Source of the DNA: Microbacterium sp. SA39
GTDB lineage: Bacteria > Actinomycetota > Actinomycetes > Actinomycetales > Microbacteriaceae
Assembly: GCF_000967865.1 (NCBI RefSeq)
Contig: NZ_JXRU01000038.1
Span: 248,001-312,000 of the forward strand
Length of the DNA: 64,000 nucleotides
Reading direction: 5' to 3'
Part shown: piece by piece, positions 1 to 12,586 of the stretch
Position numbering within the stretch: position 1 is the stretch's first letter
Layout of the letters: each line of letters begins with the position of its first letter
Program-made: the position numbers and the translations under genes
Notes under the pieces: generated by a model
What the model was told of the DNA's origin: nothing
The model's input: the letters and a program-made list of their open reading frames with translations, nothing else
Databases searched by the model: none

Positions 1-1307
1 CGTGCCCCGGCGGCCGCGAGTACTGCCTCGCGGTGCCGGATCTCGGCGGTGAGGCTGGAGACGCCTCGCCGCGCTCCTTCTTCGTCGAGGTCGGTGATGA
101 CCGCGGCGACCTGCCGCATGTCGCGCAGCGGCTCGAATGCCGTGCCGCCCTTGAAGTCGGCGAGGACGAACGTCACGCGGTCAGGCCCGTTGGCCGCAGC
201 TATCGCGGTCACCCAGCTCACGAGCAACTCGCTCTTGCCGGTTCCCGTGGTCCCTGTGACGAGCGCGTGAGGGCCGTCTTCCACGATGTCGACGAGAAGA
301 TCGTCGTGTGCGGTGCGTCCGATGCGGACAGGAAGCCCGAGAGAACCCCTCGACTGCTCGAGTTCGTGCAGGGCGACGGACGCCGGCAGCATGTCGGCGT
401 CCGTTCCCTTATCCACGCATTCCCGCGCGATCGCCTGCGCCTGACCGAGCGACAGGCACTCCACCCCGATCTCGGCGATGCCGCGCGGAGTGCGCAACGT
501 CGCCGACCCCGGCTCGATGACATCGATCACGGTAGTGACGCCATCCGGTACCTCTGCTCCCGCCGACACCAGCCAGATGACGGAGTCCGCGTCGATCCGG
601 GTCCCCGCGACCGACGCGACGCCGACCCGCAGGCTTCCCCGGCCCGCCCGCATGGCGTGCGGCAGCGTGTCGAGACCCCAGCGCTCGAGTCCCTCTCCGA
701 CGAGCGACAGCTGAGCGGCGCTGAAGCGCATGCAGAGTTGGGCCACCATCGCGCGCGCAGCGGCCGCCGCAAGTGCCTCCGGGCCTCGCACACACACACC
801 CCGTCCCAGCGGGAGGGCGATCGGCGCATCCTGAAGGGTCGCACACCGCACTCGGAACTCGCGGCTTCGAGGGTCGTCGCCACCGCCGCAGTCGATTCCA
901 CTCGAGACGGCGCCCCTGCCGACGACGATACGCGTCGTCGCATCGGGAGGGTCAGCACCGCGAAGCGGCGTCTGCATGAGGCAGGACGCCGCGTCCGGCT
1001 CCCGGAGCCATCGCGCTTCTCGTTCCCGTCGTTGCCGCCGCAGCAGCTCCTCCTCAGCGGCGCTCCACGCCCCCGCGGCCTCGGCATCACTGCGGCGGCG
1101 CTCACGGCGTCGGCTGCGCGCAGAATCCCATAGCGACGCGACGAGCATCAACGGCCCGAGTGCGGCGAAGCAGAGCGCGAACAGCGAGCCGGTCACCAGC
1201 CAGAGCACCACTCCCGCACCGATGGGCACGATCGCCGCCATGAAGGGCAGAGAGGGTCGCCGCACGGGCGCGGCTGCGGTGGGGAGGGCGATGGGAAGGG
1301 GTTCCAT
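1..1307 (-). CDS. FtsK/SpoIIIE-type (EssC/EccC-like) ATPase, 3' end outside window
   Basis: About 435 codons of a P-loop ATPase are present; the C-terminal part lies beyond base 1. The ATG at 1307 is directly preceded by a GTG that could also start it, with a GAGGTG-like ribosome site upstream. Two membrane helices lie at residues 22-41 and 43-60, followed by a basic linker. A Walker A (GTTGTGKS) is at residues 352-359, and the ADFKGG motif that typically follows it in FtsK/SpoIIIE domains comes about 30 residues later. The layout of two N-terminal helices plus an FtsK domain matches EssC/EccC-like or related actinobacterial ATPases that move DNA or protein. It lies 57 nt downstream of a PP2C gene on the same strand. 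The substrate is unknown because the end is missing. Confidence 0.82.
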   Translation of the reverse strand, partial: MEPLPIALPTAAAPVRRPSLPFMAAIVPIGAGVVLWLVTGSLFALCFAALGPLMLVASLWDSARSRRRERRRSDAEAAGAWSAAEEELLRRQRREREARWLREPDAASCLMQTPLRGADPPDATTRIVVGRGAVSSGIDCGGGDDPRSREFRVRCATLQDAPIALPLGRGVCVRGPEALAAAAARAMVAQLCMRFSAAQLSLVGEGLERWGLDTLPHAMRAGRGSLRVGVASVAGTRIDADSVIWLVSAGAEVPDGVTTVIDVIEPGSATLRTPRGIAEIGVECLSLGQAQAIARECVDKGTDADMLPASVALHELEQSRGSLGLPVRIGRTAHDDLLVDIVEDGPHALVTGTTGTGKSELLVSWVTAIAAANGPDRVTFVLADFKGGTAFEPLRDMRQVAAVITDLDEEGARRGVSSLTAEIRHREAVLAAAGA

Positions 1308-1364
1308 CACCCCAGTGCACCTCAGGATCGGTCCCGCAGGACCCCTTTCCACAGGGCCAGCGGG

Positions 1365-2165
1365 CTACTCCGCAGAGTCCGCCATTGTGGAGGACGGTTC
1401 GCCGGCGGCATCCACTTGCACGATGACCAGCGTCACATTGTCGCGACCGCCGTTCTCCAGCGCCGCCGCGAGCATCGCCTCCACCGCGTCGGCGGGGTCG
1501 GCATTCTCCCGCAGGAAGTGCTGGATCCCGTAGTCGGTCAGTTCTTTCGTGAGCCCATCCGAGCAGATGACGAAGCGGTCGCCCTCGCGGACATCGATGG
1601 TGAGGTAATCCGGCGGTGTGAGCTCGCTCGCACCGACAGCGCGAGTGATCACGTTGCTGTACGGGTGGCCCTCCGCCTCTTCCGGGCTGAGCTTGCCTGA
1701 CGCTATGAGCTCCTGAACGACGGAGTGATCCGTGGTGACCTGGATGAGCCGGTCATCACGCAGAAGATAGACGCGCGAGTCACCGATGTTCAGGGAGACC
1801 CACTGGGGCTCGTCGCCCTCGACGTCGAGATAGACCCCGGTCAGCGTGGTGCCGGTCCCCTCATCCGTCGTCTCCGGATGATCGGCGATGTCGGCCACCG
1901 CGAGCTCGAGCGCGTTCTCGATCGATGCCCGGTCCACCTCGCCGGATTCGACGATCGCCTCGAGCCGTGCGACCGTACGACGACTCGCGATCTCGCCCCC
2001 GGCGTGACCGCCCATTCCGTCGGCGACGATGAACAGCGGATACTCGGCCAGGAACGCGTCCTGGTTCGTCTCACGGCGTCGCCCCAGATCGGTGACGCCA
2101 GCCCACGAGAGCTGCAGCGGGCGCTGCGCGATCGTGATGCTGCGCGTCTTCGTCGTCTCAGCCAC
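1365..2165 (-). CDS. PP2C-family serine/threonine protein phosphatase
   Basis: This is a 266-residue metal-dependent protein phosphatase. The metal-binding motifs are clear: RETNQD at 31-36, VADGMGGH at 47-54, a later CSDGL, and GGRDNVTLV near the C-terminus. The open frame extends much further upstream, but GTG at 2165 is chosen because GGAGG lies just before it and the homologous region starts there. The protein is soluble, with no membrane segment, like PstP/Stp-type phosphatases that reverse Ser/Thr kinase signalling. No kinase is seen in the window. It probably shares a transcript with the downstream FtsK-like ATPase. Confidence 0.93.
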   Translation of the reverse strand: MAETTKTRSITIAQRPLQLSWAGVTDLGRRRETNQDAFLAEYPLFIVADGMGGHAGGEIASRRTVARLEAIVESGEVDRASIENALELAVADIADHPETTDEGTGTTLTGVYLDVEGDEPQWVSLNIGDSRVYLLRDDRLIQVTTDHSVVQELIASGKLSPEEAEGHPYSNVITRAVGASELTPPDYLTIDVREGDRFVICSDGLTKELTDYGIQHFLRENADPADAVEAMLAAALENGGRDNVTLVIVQVDAAGEPSSTMADSAE

Positions 2166-2244
2166 GTGCTGCCTCCGATGGACCTGCGGCGGATCGGGCG
2201 AGCGCAGGATACTCACATATCGTAGTGGAACTCCCCGTGGCGGA

Positions 2245-3222
2245 TCACACTCGGGCGCCCGGATCCTCTGGCAGCGGGAACAGCGCGTCGATGGCCTCCA
2301 GGTCGGCGGCATCCGGTCGCCAGGCATCCCCGGCAGCCGCGTTCGCCTCGATCTGCGCGACAGAGGTCGCCCCGGCGATGACGCTCGAGACGACTGAGTG
2401 CGCGAGCAGCCAGCCGAACGACGCCTCCAGCATCGTGATCCCGCGCTCGTCGCAGAAGGCGCGGAACCCGTCGAGCGCATCCCACGGGGCGTCGTCCCAG
2501 ACATGACGCCGAGCGGACATGATCCGGCTCGACGCCGGGCCCCCCTCACGGGTGAACTTGCCGCTCAGCAGTCCGTTGTGGAGCGGGAAGTACGGGAAGA
2601 AGCCGAGGCCATACCGCTCGACTGCGGGCAGCACCTCGCGTTCCGCTGCCCGGGCCAGCAGCGAGTAGTGGTTCTGCGCGGAGATGAAACGCCCCGATGA
2701 GCGTTGCCGCGACGTGAACTCGGCCTCGGCGATCTGCCACCCGGAGAAGTTCGAGTGCCCGTAGTAACGGATCTTCCCTTCGCGCACCAGCTCATCCAGC
2801 GCGTCATTCGTCTCGGCGATCGGCGTCTCGGGATCAGGCAGGTGCAGCTGGTAGAGGTCGATCCAATCGGTGCGCAGTCGCCGGAGCGATTCCTCGACGG
2901 CTCGCCTCACATAGCGACGCGAACCGCGAGCGGCGGGGAACGCGTAGCCCATGTCGCGCTCGTGGCCGAACTTCGTCGCCAGGACAACCCGATCGCGGCG
3001 GCCCTCCAGCGCCTCGCCTATCAGTGTCTCGCTGGTCCCTGCGACCGCGCCGTACATGTCGGCGGTGTCGAACAGGGTGATGCCGTTCGCGATCGCCGCA
3101 TCGATGACCTCACGAGTACCGCCGATCGTCTCGGTGGCCGTCGCACTGCGACCGAAGTTGTTGCAACCGAGGCCGGTGGCTGAGACGAGAAGACCGGAGG
3201 CGCCGACCCGGCGCTGCGACAT
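2245..3222 (-). CDS. Aldo/keto reductase
   Basis: This is an NADPH-dependent oxidoreductase of about 325 residues with the TIM-barrel AKR fold. The catalytic tetrad is visible: Asp and Tyr in DTADMYG, Lys in LATKFGH and His in YQLHLPDP. The C-terminal nucleotide-binding region is also typical (SVIAGATSVAQIEANA). ATG at 3228 is possible, but ATG at 3222 sits at better spacing (about 8 nt) from the GGAG ribosome site. The physiological substrate cannot be told from sequence. It lies upstream of the PP2C gene on the same strand, 79 nt away. Confidence 0.92.
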   Translation of the reverse strand: MSQRRVGASGLLVSATGLGCNNFGRSATATETIGGTREVIDAAIANGITLFDTADMYGAVAGTSETLIGEALEGRRDRVVLATKFGHERDMGYAFPAARGSRRYVRRAVEESLRRLRTDWIDLYQLHLPDPETPIAETNDALDELVREGKIRYYGHSNFSGWQIAEAEFTSRQRSSGRFISAQNHYSLLARAAEREVLPAVERYGLGFFPYFPLHNGLLSGKFTREGGPASSRIMSARRHVWDDAPWDALDGFRAFCDERGITMLEASFGWLLAHSVVSSVIAGATSVAQIEANAAAGDAWRPDAADLEAIDALFPLPEDPGARV

Positions 3223-3286
3223 GACCATGACTCCACGTTAGCCGCCGCGATCAGCCTGTCCCGGAGAGGCTGCGGCGGGGACGACG

Positions 3287-3316
3287 CAGGGCCCCCGACC
3301 GAGGTCGAGGGCCCTG
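3287..3316 (-). terminator. Hairpin terminator downstream of the proline-rich membrane protein gene
   Basis: An 8-bp stem (CAGGGCCC / GGGCCCTG) is extended by four more inner pairs around a 4-nt loop. It begins 10 nt after the stop codon of the gene at 3327-4139. No T-run follows on the minus strand, as is common in actinobacteria. Confidence 0.6.
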
Positions 3317-3326
3317 TGTCAGATGA

Positions 3327-4139
3327 TCACGCGGGAGGCTGCGTGGGGTCGGACGGCGGAGCAGGCGGAGTGGCCGGCGGTGCGGTCGGGGGCGCGGGCG
3401 GAGTGGCCGGCGGTGCTGCGGGAGGTGCCGGCGGCGTGTTGGGTTGCGCAGGAGGCAGGGGGGCGCCGGTCGCCGGAGCGGCAGGAGCAGCGGGCGGAGC
3501 ATATCCGGGCTGAGCCGGAGGTGCGTAGCCGGGCTGTGCCGGAGGCGTGTAGCCCTGCTGTGCCGGGGGCGCGTAGCCCTGGGGCGCGGCGCCGTAGCCC
3601 TGGGGCGCGGCGCCGTAGCCCTGCTGCGGTGCGGCGGCACTCGGCTGAACCGGAACGCCGTCCCAGACCGTGCGGTCGGCGAGGAAGCCGTTGCCCGCCC
3701 ACGAAGCCGGCTGGATGTTCGGGTTCCAGCGCGACTTGTCGAACGCGTTGATGCCCAGCCAGACGATGCTCAGGAACACGTACAGGACGACCCAGACCGC
3801 ATCCTTCTGCAGCTTGAGGCCGACGCGCCACGCGGCGATCGCGGACAGAACGGCGAGAGCGATGGAGAACACGAAGCCGATGCCGATCCAGCTGAGAAGT
3901 GCGGCACCTCCGATGCCGTACAGCACGAGCCACGGCGAGAGGTCGCCGAGCTTGAAGAAGATCATTACGTTGTACACGGGCACCCACGCACGCCACTTGC
4001 CCTGGACGCCGGCCTTCTCGAAGATCTTCATGTAGAAGAGAGAACCCAGCACGTAGCCGGCGATCGCGATCAGGAAGATCACGAAAGAATATGCGAGAAG
4101 CAGGCCAGCGTAGCCCACTCCGTAGTCGTCGTATGGCAT
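3327..4139 (-). CDS. DUF5684-like membrane protein with proline/glutamine-rich C-terminal repeats
   Basis: This protein has 270 residues from ATG 4139; a GTG three codons upstream is an alternative start. The N-terminal half has four hydrophobic segments separated by a conserved-looking stretch (KIFEKAGVQGKWRAWVPVYN), the pattern I associate with DUF5684 small membrane proteins; I could not check this. The C-terminal 120 residues are low-complexity: imperfect copies of QGYAPPAQ, then long APP/PATPPAPP runs, probably disordered. The function is unknown. It stands alone, with a hairpin after it and 139 nt between its start and yaaA. Confidence 0.8.
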   Translation of the reverse strand: MPYDDYGVGYAGLLLAYSFVIFLIAIAGYVLGSLFYMKIFEKAGVQGKWRAWVPVYNVMIFFKLGDLSPWLVLYGIGGAALLSWIGIGFVFSIALAVLSAIAAWRVGLKLQKDAVWVVLYVFLSIVWLGINAFDKSRWNPNIQPASWAGNGFLADRTVWDGVPVQPSAAAPQQGYGAAPQGYGAAPQGYAPPAQQGYTPPAQPGYAPPAQPGYAPPAAPAAPATGAPLPPAQPNTPPAPPAAPPATPPAPPTAPPATPPAPPSDPTQPPA

Positions 4140-4278
4140 GAGACTCACATTCTTTGGTCTCGGAAGACGGCTCTCGTCCCCCGCAACGAAGCGACCGCCT
4201 CGCATTCGACATGGTAGCGGTGCGCATGAGGGCGGGCAATGAACCACGCGGGGGCAGTTCTTCCCGCGTCACGCAGCG

Positions 4279-5025
4279 TCACTCGGCGACGACGAGGTCC
4301 AGAATGCCGGAATCCGGGTCGTCGCGGAGCACGATGCCCCGACGCGCGGCCCAGGCGCGGAACGACCGGAGCGAGGATATCCGCGGACGATCCTCGGCCA
4401 GCGCCCGCACCAGCAGACCCTTGGACTTCTTGTTGAAGTGGTTGAGCGCTCTGCCGTGCTCTGTGACCACGCGGACGTATGACGAGGGAACGGATGCCGG
4501 CACCGGGCCGAGTGCGACGTACGCTTCGCTGCGCAGGTCGAGCACGAACGCAGGCTGCGCGTCCGCGATGGCCGCGGAGGTGGCATCCGCCCAGTGACGT
4601 CGAAGCGCCGGCAGCCCGGGAAGCGACGTACCGGCCGAGAGACGATAGGCGGGCAGAGGGTCGAGGGCCCCGACGGGCCCGAGCGGAGCGCTGTGGATCC
4701 AGACGTACTCGCCCAGCCAGCGCCGGGAGGACTTCGTCAGCGACGACGCGTCCAGCGCGTCGAAGAGCACACCGGTGTACCGGTCGATCGCCGGCATGGT
4801 CGGTGCCGCGCGCAGCATCCGATTGTGCGCGATGTCGTCGAGCTGACGCGCGCTGAGCTTCAGCACCCGACGTGCAGACTCCTCATCGGCGGCGAGATCG
4901 ACAAGTGCGTCGATCGCGGCAGATCGGTGCGCCTGCAGTCCGGGTAGCGCCAGGGAGCCGAGCTCGAGAGGGGCGCCGTCGCCTCCGGGGCGCTTCGTCT
5001 CGGAGGGCGGGAGCAGGATCTTCAT
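4279..5025 (-). CDS. yaaA: YaaA/UPF0246-family peroxide stress protein
   Basis: This is a 248-residue protein opening with MKILLPPSETKRPGG, the signature start of the YaaA family. Later family features include NHFNKKSKGLLVRAL and the ARLSARQL-like helix. In E. coli, YaaA lowers free iron during hydrogen peroxide stress and binds DNA; the role here is inferred from the family. The start is supported by GAGG five nt upstream. It lies just beyond the ATP synthase operon, separated by a strong terminator, so it is probably transcribed on its own. Confidence 0.9.
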   Translation of the reverse strand: MKILLPPSETKRPGGDGAPLELGSLALPGLQAHRSAAIDALVDLAADEESARRVLKLSARQLDDIAHNRMLRAAPTMPAIDRYTGVLFDALDASSLTKSSRRWLGEYVWIHSAPLGPVGALDPLPAYRLSAGTSLPGLPALRRHWADATSAAIADAQPAFVLDLRSEAYVALGPVPASVPSSYVRVVTEHGRALNHFNKKSKGLLVRALAEDRPRISSLRSFRAWAARRGIVLRDDPDSGILDLVVAE

Positions 5026-5045
5026 GGGACCTCGGGGACAGACAC

Positions 5046-5098
5046 GTCCGCCCCGGACCTCCGCGCTCAGCGAGTGAGCGGAAAGGTCCGGGGCGGAC
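5046..5098 (-). terminator. Strong double-stem terminator of the ATP synthase operon
   Basis: A 15-bp perfect outer stem (5046-5060 with 5084-5098) encloses a second 6-bp stem (CGCTCA/TGAGCG) with a 5-nt loop. It lies 20 nt beyond the atpC stop and before yaaA. It lacks a T-run. Confidence 0.75.
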
Positions 5099-5118
5099 AG
5101 AGTGGAACAGAACTACTG

Positions 5119-5379
5119 CTAGGCGATGAGAGCCGCGTTACCGGCGACGATCGTCAGGGTGTCACCCTCCATGGAGAGGAACCCGTCCTGGGCATTCGCC
5201 AGGACCTTCGTGCCGTCCGTCTGCGTGATGCGGACCTGGCCCTCGGCGAGGATCGCCAACACCGGCTCGTGGCCGGTCATGAAGCCGATCTCACCCTCGA
5301 CGGTCTTGGCGACCACAAGGCTCGCCTCTCCCGTCCAGACCTCCGCGTCTGCGGAGACGAGGCTGACGTTGAGCGCCAT
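5119..5379 (-). CDS. atpC: ATP synthase F1 epsilon subunit
   Basis: This is the 86-residue epsilon subunit of the F1 central stalk, which couples rotation and can inhibit ATP hydrolysis. The beta-sandwich domain is recognisable (MALNVSLVSADAEVWTGEA, GFMTGHEPVLAIL). The C-terminal helical hairpin of the E. coli protein (about 138 residues) is missing, a short form often seen in actinobacteria. ATG 5379 starts 2 nt after the atpD stop, so translation is coupled. It is the last gene of the atp operon. Confidence 0.95.
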   Translation of the reverse strand: MALNVSLVSADAEVWTGEASLVVAKTVEGEIGFMTGHEPVLAILAEGQVRITQTDGTKVLANAQDGFLSMEGDTLTIVAGNAALIA

Positions 5380-5381
5380 GG

Positions 5382-6857
<1,476 letters not shown>

Positions 6858-7757
6858 CTATTTGCTCGACGAGAGGGCGTCGGCGCCGCCGACGATCTCT
6901 GCGATCTGCTGCGTGATCTCCGCCTGACGCGCGTTGTTGCGCAGACGGGTGTAGTCGGTGATGAGCTTGTCGGCGTTGTCGCTGGCGGACTTCATCGCCT
7001 TCTGCGTCGCAGCCTGCTTGGCGGCGGACGACTGCAGGAGGGCGTTGAAGACGCGGCTCTGGATGTACACCGGCAGGATCGCGTCCAGCACGGTCTCGGC
7101 ATCCGGCTCGAACTCGTAGAGCGGGTAGACGGTGTTGCCCGCCTCCGACTCGTCGGCTTCCGAGATCTCCAGCGGGAGCAGGCGCACGGACTCCGGCGAC
7201 TGCGTCATCATGCTGACGAAACGGTTGTACACGAGGTGGATCTCGTCGACGCCGCCCTCGTCCGCGCCGCGGTTGAAGTCCTCGAGCAGCTGCTGCGAGA
7301 TCTCCTCGGCGGTGTGGAACGTCGGTGTGTCGGTGTCGCCGGTCCACTCCGCGGCCGCCGCGATGCGACGGAACTGGAAGTAGCCGACGGCCTTGCGACC
7401 GACGAGGTAGAACACCGGCTCCCTGCCCTGACCGCGCAGGAGCTCGGCCACCTCGAGACCCTCACGGAGGATCTGCGAGTTGAAGGCTCCGGCGAGCCCG
7501 CGGTCCGACGAGAAGATCACGACCGCGGAGCGGCGGATCGTCTCGGGCTCGCGGGTGAGCGGGTGATCGACGTTCGAGTGCGTCGCGACGGCGGAGACGG
7601 CCCTCGTCACGGCCCGCGCGAAGGGGCTGGACGCCTTGACGCGTGCCATGGCCTTCTGGATGCGCGAAGCCGCGATGAGTTCCATCGCCTTCGTGATCTT
7701 CTTGGTCGTCTGAGCAGAAGAGATCTTCTGCTTGTAGACCCTGAGTTGAGCGCCCAT
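6858..7757 (-). CDS. atpG: ATP synthase F1 gamma subunit
   Basis: This is the 299-residue rotor-shaft subunit that turns within the alpha3beta3 ring. The family start ([36 protein letters not shown]) and the C-terminal coiled helix ([37 protein letters not shown]) are both intact. It lies 20 nt after atpA and 21 nt before atpD in the operon. Confidence 0.97.
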   Translation of the reverse strand: MGAQLRVYKQKISSAQTTKKITKAMELIAASRIQKAMARVKASSPFARAVTRAVSAVATHSNVDHPLTREPETIRRSAVVIFSSDRGLAGAFNSQILREGLEVAELLRGQGREPVFYLVGRKAVGYFQFRRIAAAAEWTGDTDTPTFHTAEEISQQLLEDFNRGADEGGVDEIHLVYNRFVSMMTQSPESVRLLPLEISEADESEAGNTVYPLYEFEPDAETVLDAILPVYIQSRVFNALLQSSAAKQAATQKAMKSASDNADKLITDYTRLRNNARQAEITQQIAEIVGGADALSSSK

Positions 7758-7777
7758 GAATTCAGTACCTCACGCGG

Positions 7778-9418
7778 TTACGCGCGACGACCCTTGACGA
7801 TCTTCTCCTGGTTGACGTCATCCGCCTCAGCAGCCTCGTGCTCCTCGTGCCCGGGAGCGCCGATGGCGTGTCCCTTGCCACCCTGGAACTCCAGGACGAA
7901 GGCATCGGTGTGCTTCTCGAGCTCTGCGACCGTGTCGTCGTCGAGGACGTTGGTCTCGCGCAGGGTGTCGAGCACCTTGGTGTTGCGACGCAGGTAGTCC
8001 AGGAGCTCGCGCTCGAAGCGGAGCACGTCGGAGACCTCGATGGTGTCGAGCTTGCCCTTCGTTCCGGCCCAGATCGAGACGACCTGCTCCTCGACGGGGT
8101 AGGGCGAGTACTGCGGCTGCTTGAGCAGCTCGGTCAGACGAGCACCGCGGGAGAGCTGACGACGCGACGCCTGGTCGAGGTCGGAGGCGAACATCGCGAA
8201 CGCCTCGAGCGAGCGGTACTGCGCCAGCTCCAGCTTCAACGTTCCCGAGACCTTCTTGATCGACTTGACCTGTGCGTCACCGCCGACTCGCGAGACCGAG
8301 ATACCCACGTCGACCGCCGGACGCTGGTTGGCGTTGAAGAGGTCGGACTGCAGGAAGATCTGACCGTCGGTGATCGAGATCACGTTGGTCGGGATGTAGG
8401 CCGAGACGTCGTTGGCCTTGGTCTCGATGATCGGGAGACCCGTCATCGAACCGGCGCCCAGCTCGTCGGACAGCTTCGCGCAACGCTCCAGCAGACGGGA
8501 GTGCAGGTAGAAGACGTCACCCGGGTAGGCCTCGCGGCCCGGCGGGCGGCGCAGGAGGAGCGACACGGCGCGGTAGGCCTCTGCCTGCTTCGACAGGTCG
8601 TCGAAGATGATGAGGACGTGCTTGCCGCCGTACATCCAGTGCTGACCGATCGCGGACCCCGTGTAGGGAGCGAGGTACTTGAAACCGGCGGGGTCGGATG
8701 CCGGAGCCGCCACGATCGTGGTGTACTCCAGGGCGCCTGCCTCTTCGAGCGCGCCCTTCACCGAAGCGATGGTCGAGCCCTTCTGACCGATGGCGACGTA
8801 GATGCAGCGGACCTGCTTGTTGACGTCGCCGGACTCCCAGTTGTCCTTCTGGTTGATGATCGTGTCGATCGCGATGGCCGTCTTACCGGTCTGGCGGTCG
8901 CCGATGATCAGCTGGCGCTGTCCGCGGCCGACGGGAATCATCGCGTCGATGGCCTTGATGCCGGTCTGCATCGGCTCGTGGACCGACTTGCGCTGCATGA
9001 CGCCGGGCGCCTGCAGCTCGAGCTCGCGGTTGCCTTCGGTCGCGATCGAGCCGAGGCCGTCGATCGGGTTGCCGAGCGGGTCGACGACGCGGCCGAGGTA
9101 GCCGTCGCCGACGGGAACCGAGAGGACCTCACCGGTGCGGGTGACTTCCTGGCCTGCTTCGACACCGGCGAAGTCGCCGAGGACGACGACACCGATCTGG
9201 TGCTGGTCGAGGCTCAGCGCGAGACCCTTCGTGCCGTTGGCGAAGGTGAGGAGTTCGTTCGCCATGACGCCGGGCAGGCCCTCGACGTGCGCGATTCCAT
9301 CCGCGGCGTCGATGACGGTGCCGACCTCGGTCGCCGCGGCCCCGGTGGGCTCGTAGGCGGCGGCGAAGTCCTTCAGCGCGTCACGGATGACGTCGGGGCT
9401 GATCGATAGTTCTGCCAT
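7778..9418 (-). CDS. atpA: ATP synthase F1 alpha subunit
   Basis: This is the 546-residue non-catalytic nucleotide-binding alpha subunit. The P-loop GDRQTGKT, the [12 protein letters not shown] segment and the [20 protein letters not shown] region are diagnostic. The C-terminal tail of about 35 residues after the helical domain is charged and acidic, ending [11 protein letters not shown], and appears to be a lineage extension. The gene is in operon order between atpH (47 nt upstream) and atpG. Confidence 0.98.
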   Translation of the reverse strand: MAELSISPDVIRDALKDFAAAYEPTGAAATEVGTVIDAADGIAHVEGLPGVMANELLTFANGTKGLALSLDQHQIGVVVLGDFAGVEAGQEVTRTGEVLSVPVGDGYLGRVVDPLGNPIDGLGSIATEGNRELELQAPGVMQRKSVHEPMQTGIKAIDAMIPVGRGQRQLIIGDRQTGKTAIAIDTIINQKDNWESGDVNKQVRCIYVAIGQKGSTIASVKGALEEAGALEYTTIVAAPASDPAGFKYLAPYTGSAIGQHWMYGGKHVLIIFDDLSKQAEAYRAVSLLLRRPPGREAYPGDVFYLHSRLLERCAKLSDELGAGSMTGLPIIETKANDVSAYIPTNVISITDGQIFLQSDLFNANQRPAVDVGISVSRVGGDAQVKSIKKVSGTLKLELAQYRSLEAFAMFASDLDQASRRQLSRGARLTELLKQPQYSPYPVEEQVVSIWAGTKGKLDTIEVSDVLRFERELLDYLRRNTKVLDTLRETNVLDDDTVAELEKHTDAFVLEFQGGKGHAIGAPGHEEHEAAEADDVNQEKIVKGRRA

Positions 9419-9465
9419 TGTCTTCCCTTTGTATCTGGGTGCGCGGTTCCCCGCGCGAAGTCGTG

Positions 9466-10257
9466 TTAGCCCGCGAGCTTCTGGCGAAGGTCTGCGAGTC
9501 GAGCGGAGATGCTGCCGTCGATGACGTCATCGGCGATCTGCACGCGCAGGCCTCCGACGACGGCAGGGTCGATGACGACGTTGAGCGAGACCTTGCCGCC
9601 GTAGCGCTGCGAGAGAGCGTCGCTGAGACGAGTACGCTGCGCGTCGTTGAGCTCGGACGCGGTGTGGACCGTGGCCACGACTCGACCATGCTGGCTCGAG
9701 ACGATGCGCGTGGCGCGGCTGAGCAGCTGCCGGACCCGGCGCTCGCGCGGCTGGCGCACGAGCGAGGAGACGATCAGCGTGACCGGAGCGCTGGAGCCGC
9801 CGTCGGCGAGCAGGCGCTCGACGAGTGCGACCTTGGCGTCCTGTCTCCCGAGGCGGCTGCCCAGGGCGAGCTCCAGCTCGGCGTTCGCGGCGATGACACG
9901 GGAGAAGCCGAAGAGCTCCGCCTCGATGTCGCCGCCGGGTTCCGCGATCGCCGCAGCACGGATCGCGAGTTCCTCGATGCCGTCCAGCAGCTCGCCGGCG
10001 TTGGACCAGCGCTCCGAGACGACGGTCTTCAGCACGCTCTGCGCGTCAGCGGAGAATCCGCCGAAGACTGCGGTCACGACGTTCTGTCGCGCCTCGACAG
10101 GAGCCGAAGGGTCGGCGAGCGCGCCGCTCAGCTGGGACGACTCGCTCACGGCACGACCGGCAGCGAAGAGCTCCCGTGCGGTGTCGAGAGTGACGCCCTT
10201 CGCTGCGGCAAGCGTCTCGATGGATGCCGCGAGTGCCTGAGTGGTCGCGCTGCCCAT
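9466..10257 (-). CDS. atpH: ATP synthase F1 delta subunit
   Basis: This is the 263-residue peripheral-stalk subunit joining F1 to the b subunits. It is longer than the roughly 177-residue E. coli protein, as is usual in actinobacteria. The C-terminal family signature is clear ([25 protein letters not shown], here beginning LNVV). Its ATG overlaps the atpF stop by one base (TAATG), so the two are translationally coupled. Confidence 0.95.
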   Translation of the reverse strand: MGSATTQALAASIETLAAAKGVTLDTARELFAAGRAVSESSQLSGALADPSAPVEARQNVVTAVFGGFSADAQSVLKTVVSERWSNAGELLDGIEELAIRAAAIAEPGGDIEAELFGFSRVIAANAELELALGSRLGRQDAKVALVERLLADGGSSAPVTLIVSSLVRQPRERRVRQLLSRATRIVSSQHGRVVATVHTASELNDAQRTRLSDALSQRYGGKVSLNVVIDPAVVGGLRVQIADDVIDGSISARLADLRQKLAG

Positions 10258-10814
10258 TACTTCGCCGCCTTCTCGGATGCTTCGAGATCGGCGAGGAAGC
10301 GATCGACGACAGCCGTCGCACGAGCGTCGTCGGAGAGGGTCTCTCCGACCACACCGCCGGCGAGGTCGAGGGCCAGCGAGCCCACCTCGCTGCGCAGCGA
10401 GACGAGAGCGGTCTGACGCTCGGCCTCGATCTGCGTGTGCGCGGTGGCGGTGAGGCGGGCAGCCTCGCTGGAAGCGGCCTCCTTGGCCTCGGCGACGATC
10501 TTCTTGCCGTCCTCACGGGCGGCCTCACGGATCTCACCGGCCTCGGTGCGCGCTTCTGCAAGCTGACGGGTGTACTCCTCGAGTGCTGCCTCGGCCTGCT
10601 TCTGCGCCTCGTCAGCCTTCGCCATGTTGCCCTCGATGGCAGCCGAACGCTCGTCGAGCATCTTCGTCAGTCGGGGAAGGGCGAGCTTCCACACGACGAG
10701 GAGGATGATGACGAACCACACGCCCGACCAGATGATGTCGTACCACGCGGGGATCAGCGGGTTCTTGGCCGCTTCACCCTCTGCTGCGAGGTTCGTGACA
10801 AGAGCGTTCAGCAT
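10257..10814 (-). CDS. atpF: ATP synthase F0 b subunit
   Basis: This is the 185-residue membrane-anchored stator subunit. One N-terminal helix (IIWSGVWFVIILLVVWKLAL) is followed by a long charged, Ala-rich coiled coil (MLDERSAAIEGNMAKADEAQ...). The length and layout fit b subunits. It lies between atpE and atpH, and its stop overlaps the atpH start. Confidence 0.96.
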   Translation of the reverse strand: MLNALVTNLAAEGEAAKNPLIPAWYDIIWSGVWFVIILLVVWKLALPRLTKMLDERSAAIEGNMAKADEAQKQAEAALEEYTRQLAEARTEAGEIREAAREDGKKIVAEAKEAASSEAARLTATAHTQIEAERQTALVSLRSEVGSLALDLAGGVVGETLSDDARATAVVDRFLADLEASEKAAK

Positions 10815-10841
10815 CCTGTCTCCTTCAGAAGTCGAGGCGGA

Positions 10842-12012
<1,171 letters not shown>

Positions 12013-12067
12013 GCGCTCGCGTTAGAGCGGCGGGCACTCCTCAACACTATCAGAATCTGAGGATGCC

Positions 12068-12586
12068 CTAAGACCGCGGACCGCTATCCGACGGGCCCGC
12101 ATCCGGCAGATAGCCGGCCCCCGGCGCACGGTCTTCCGGTACCTCGGTCGGCAGCGTCGTGTCGCTCACGTTCGGCAGCCGCATCCGGGTGAGCACGATC
12201 ACGTCGATGACGAGGGACATGATCACGCCGGCGATGATCGAGAGGAAGAAGACCATCGGATGCAGCCACGGCTGCCCGGCCAGCAGGATCATCACGAGAA
12301 CGAACACGCCGAGCTTCAGCAGCCAACCGCCGAGCACGATGGCGAAGAACAGCTGCACGTACAGCGGGTCCCCGTACCAGCGGTTCGCGACGAGGATGCT
12401 GATCCCCGTGATCGCCAGGAACAGAGCAGACAGGAGCACGCCGAGCAGCCCGCTCACGAGCCCCTCCCCCTGCGCCACGGCGAAGCCGATCCCGCCGGCG
12501 ACGATTGCGAGCACCGCGGTGGCCACCGCCGACCAGATCAGGGTGCGACGCAGGATCGGCGTGCTGGATACGGGGCTGGGGCTCAT
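12068..12586 (-). CDS. AtpI-like small membrane protein at the head of the atp operon
   Basis: This protein has 172 residues and four predicted membrane helices (about residues 12-33, 41-60, 74-95 and 102-125), then a hydrophilic tail. Position and topology match the AtpI/Uncl-like proteins that assist assembly of the c-ring; sequence similarity to characterised AtpI is weak by eye, so the role is an inference from context. ATG 12586 overlaps the upstream wecA-like stop by one base (TGATG), so the longer open frame upstream is not used. Confidence 0.75.
   Translation of the reverse strand: MSPSPVSSTPILRRTLIWSAVATAVLAIVAGGIGFAVAQGEGLVSGLLGVLLSALFLAITGISILVANRWYGDPLYVQLFFAIVLGGWLLKLGVFVLVMILLAGQPWLHPMVFFLSIIAGVIMSLVIDVIVLTRMRLPNVSDTTLPTEVPEDRAPGAGYLPDAGPSDSGPRS

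Noticed and set aside
1..1307. Type VII secretion locus
   Set aside because: Only an EccC/EssC-like ATPase fragment is visible; there are no WXG100, EccB/D or mycosin genes in the window, so the call is left as a generic FtsK/SpoIIIE ATPase.
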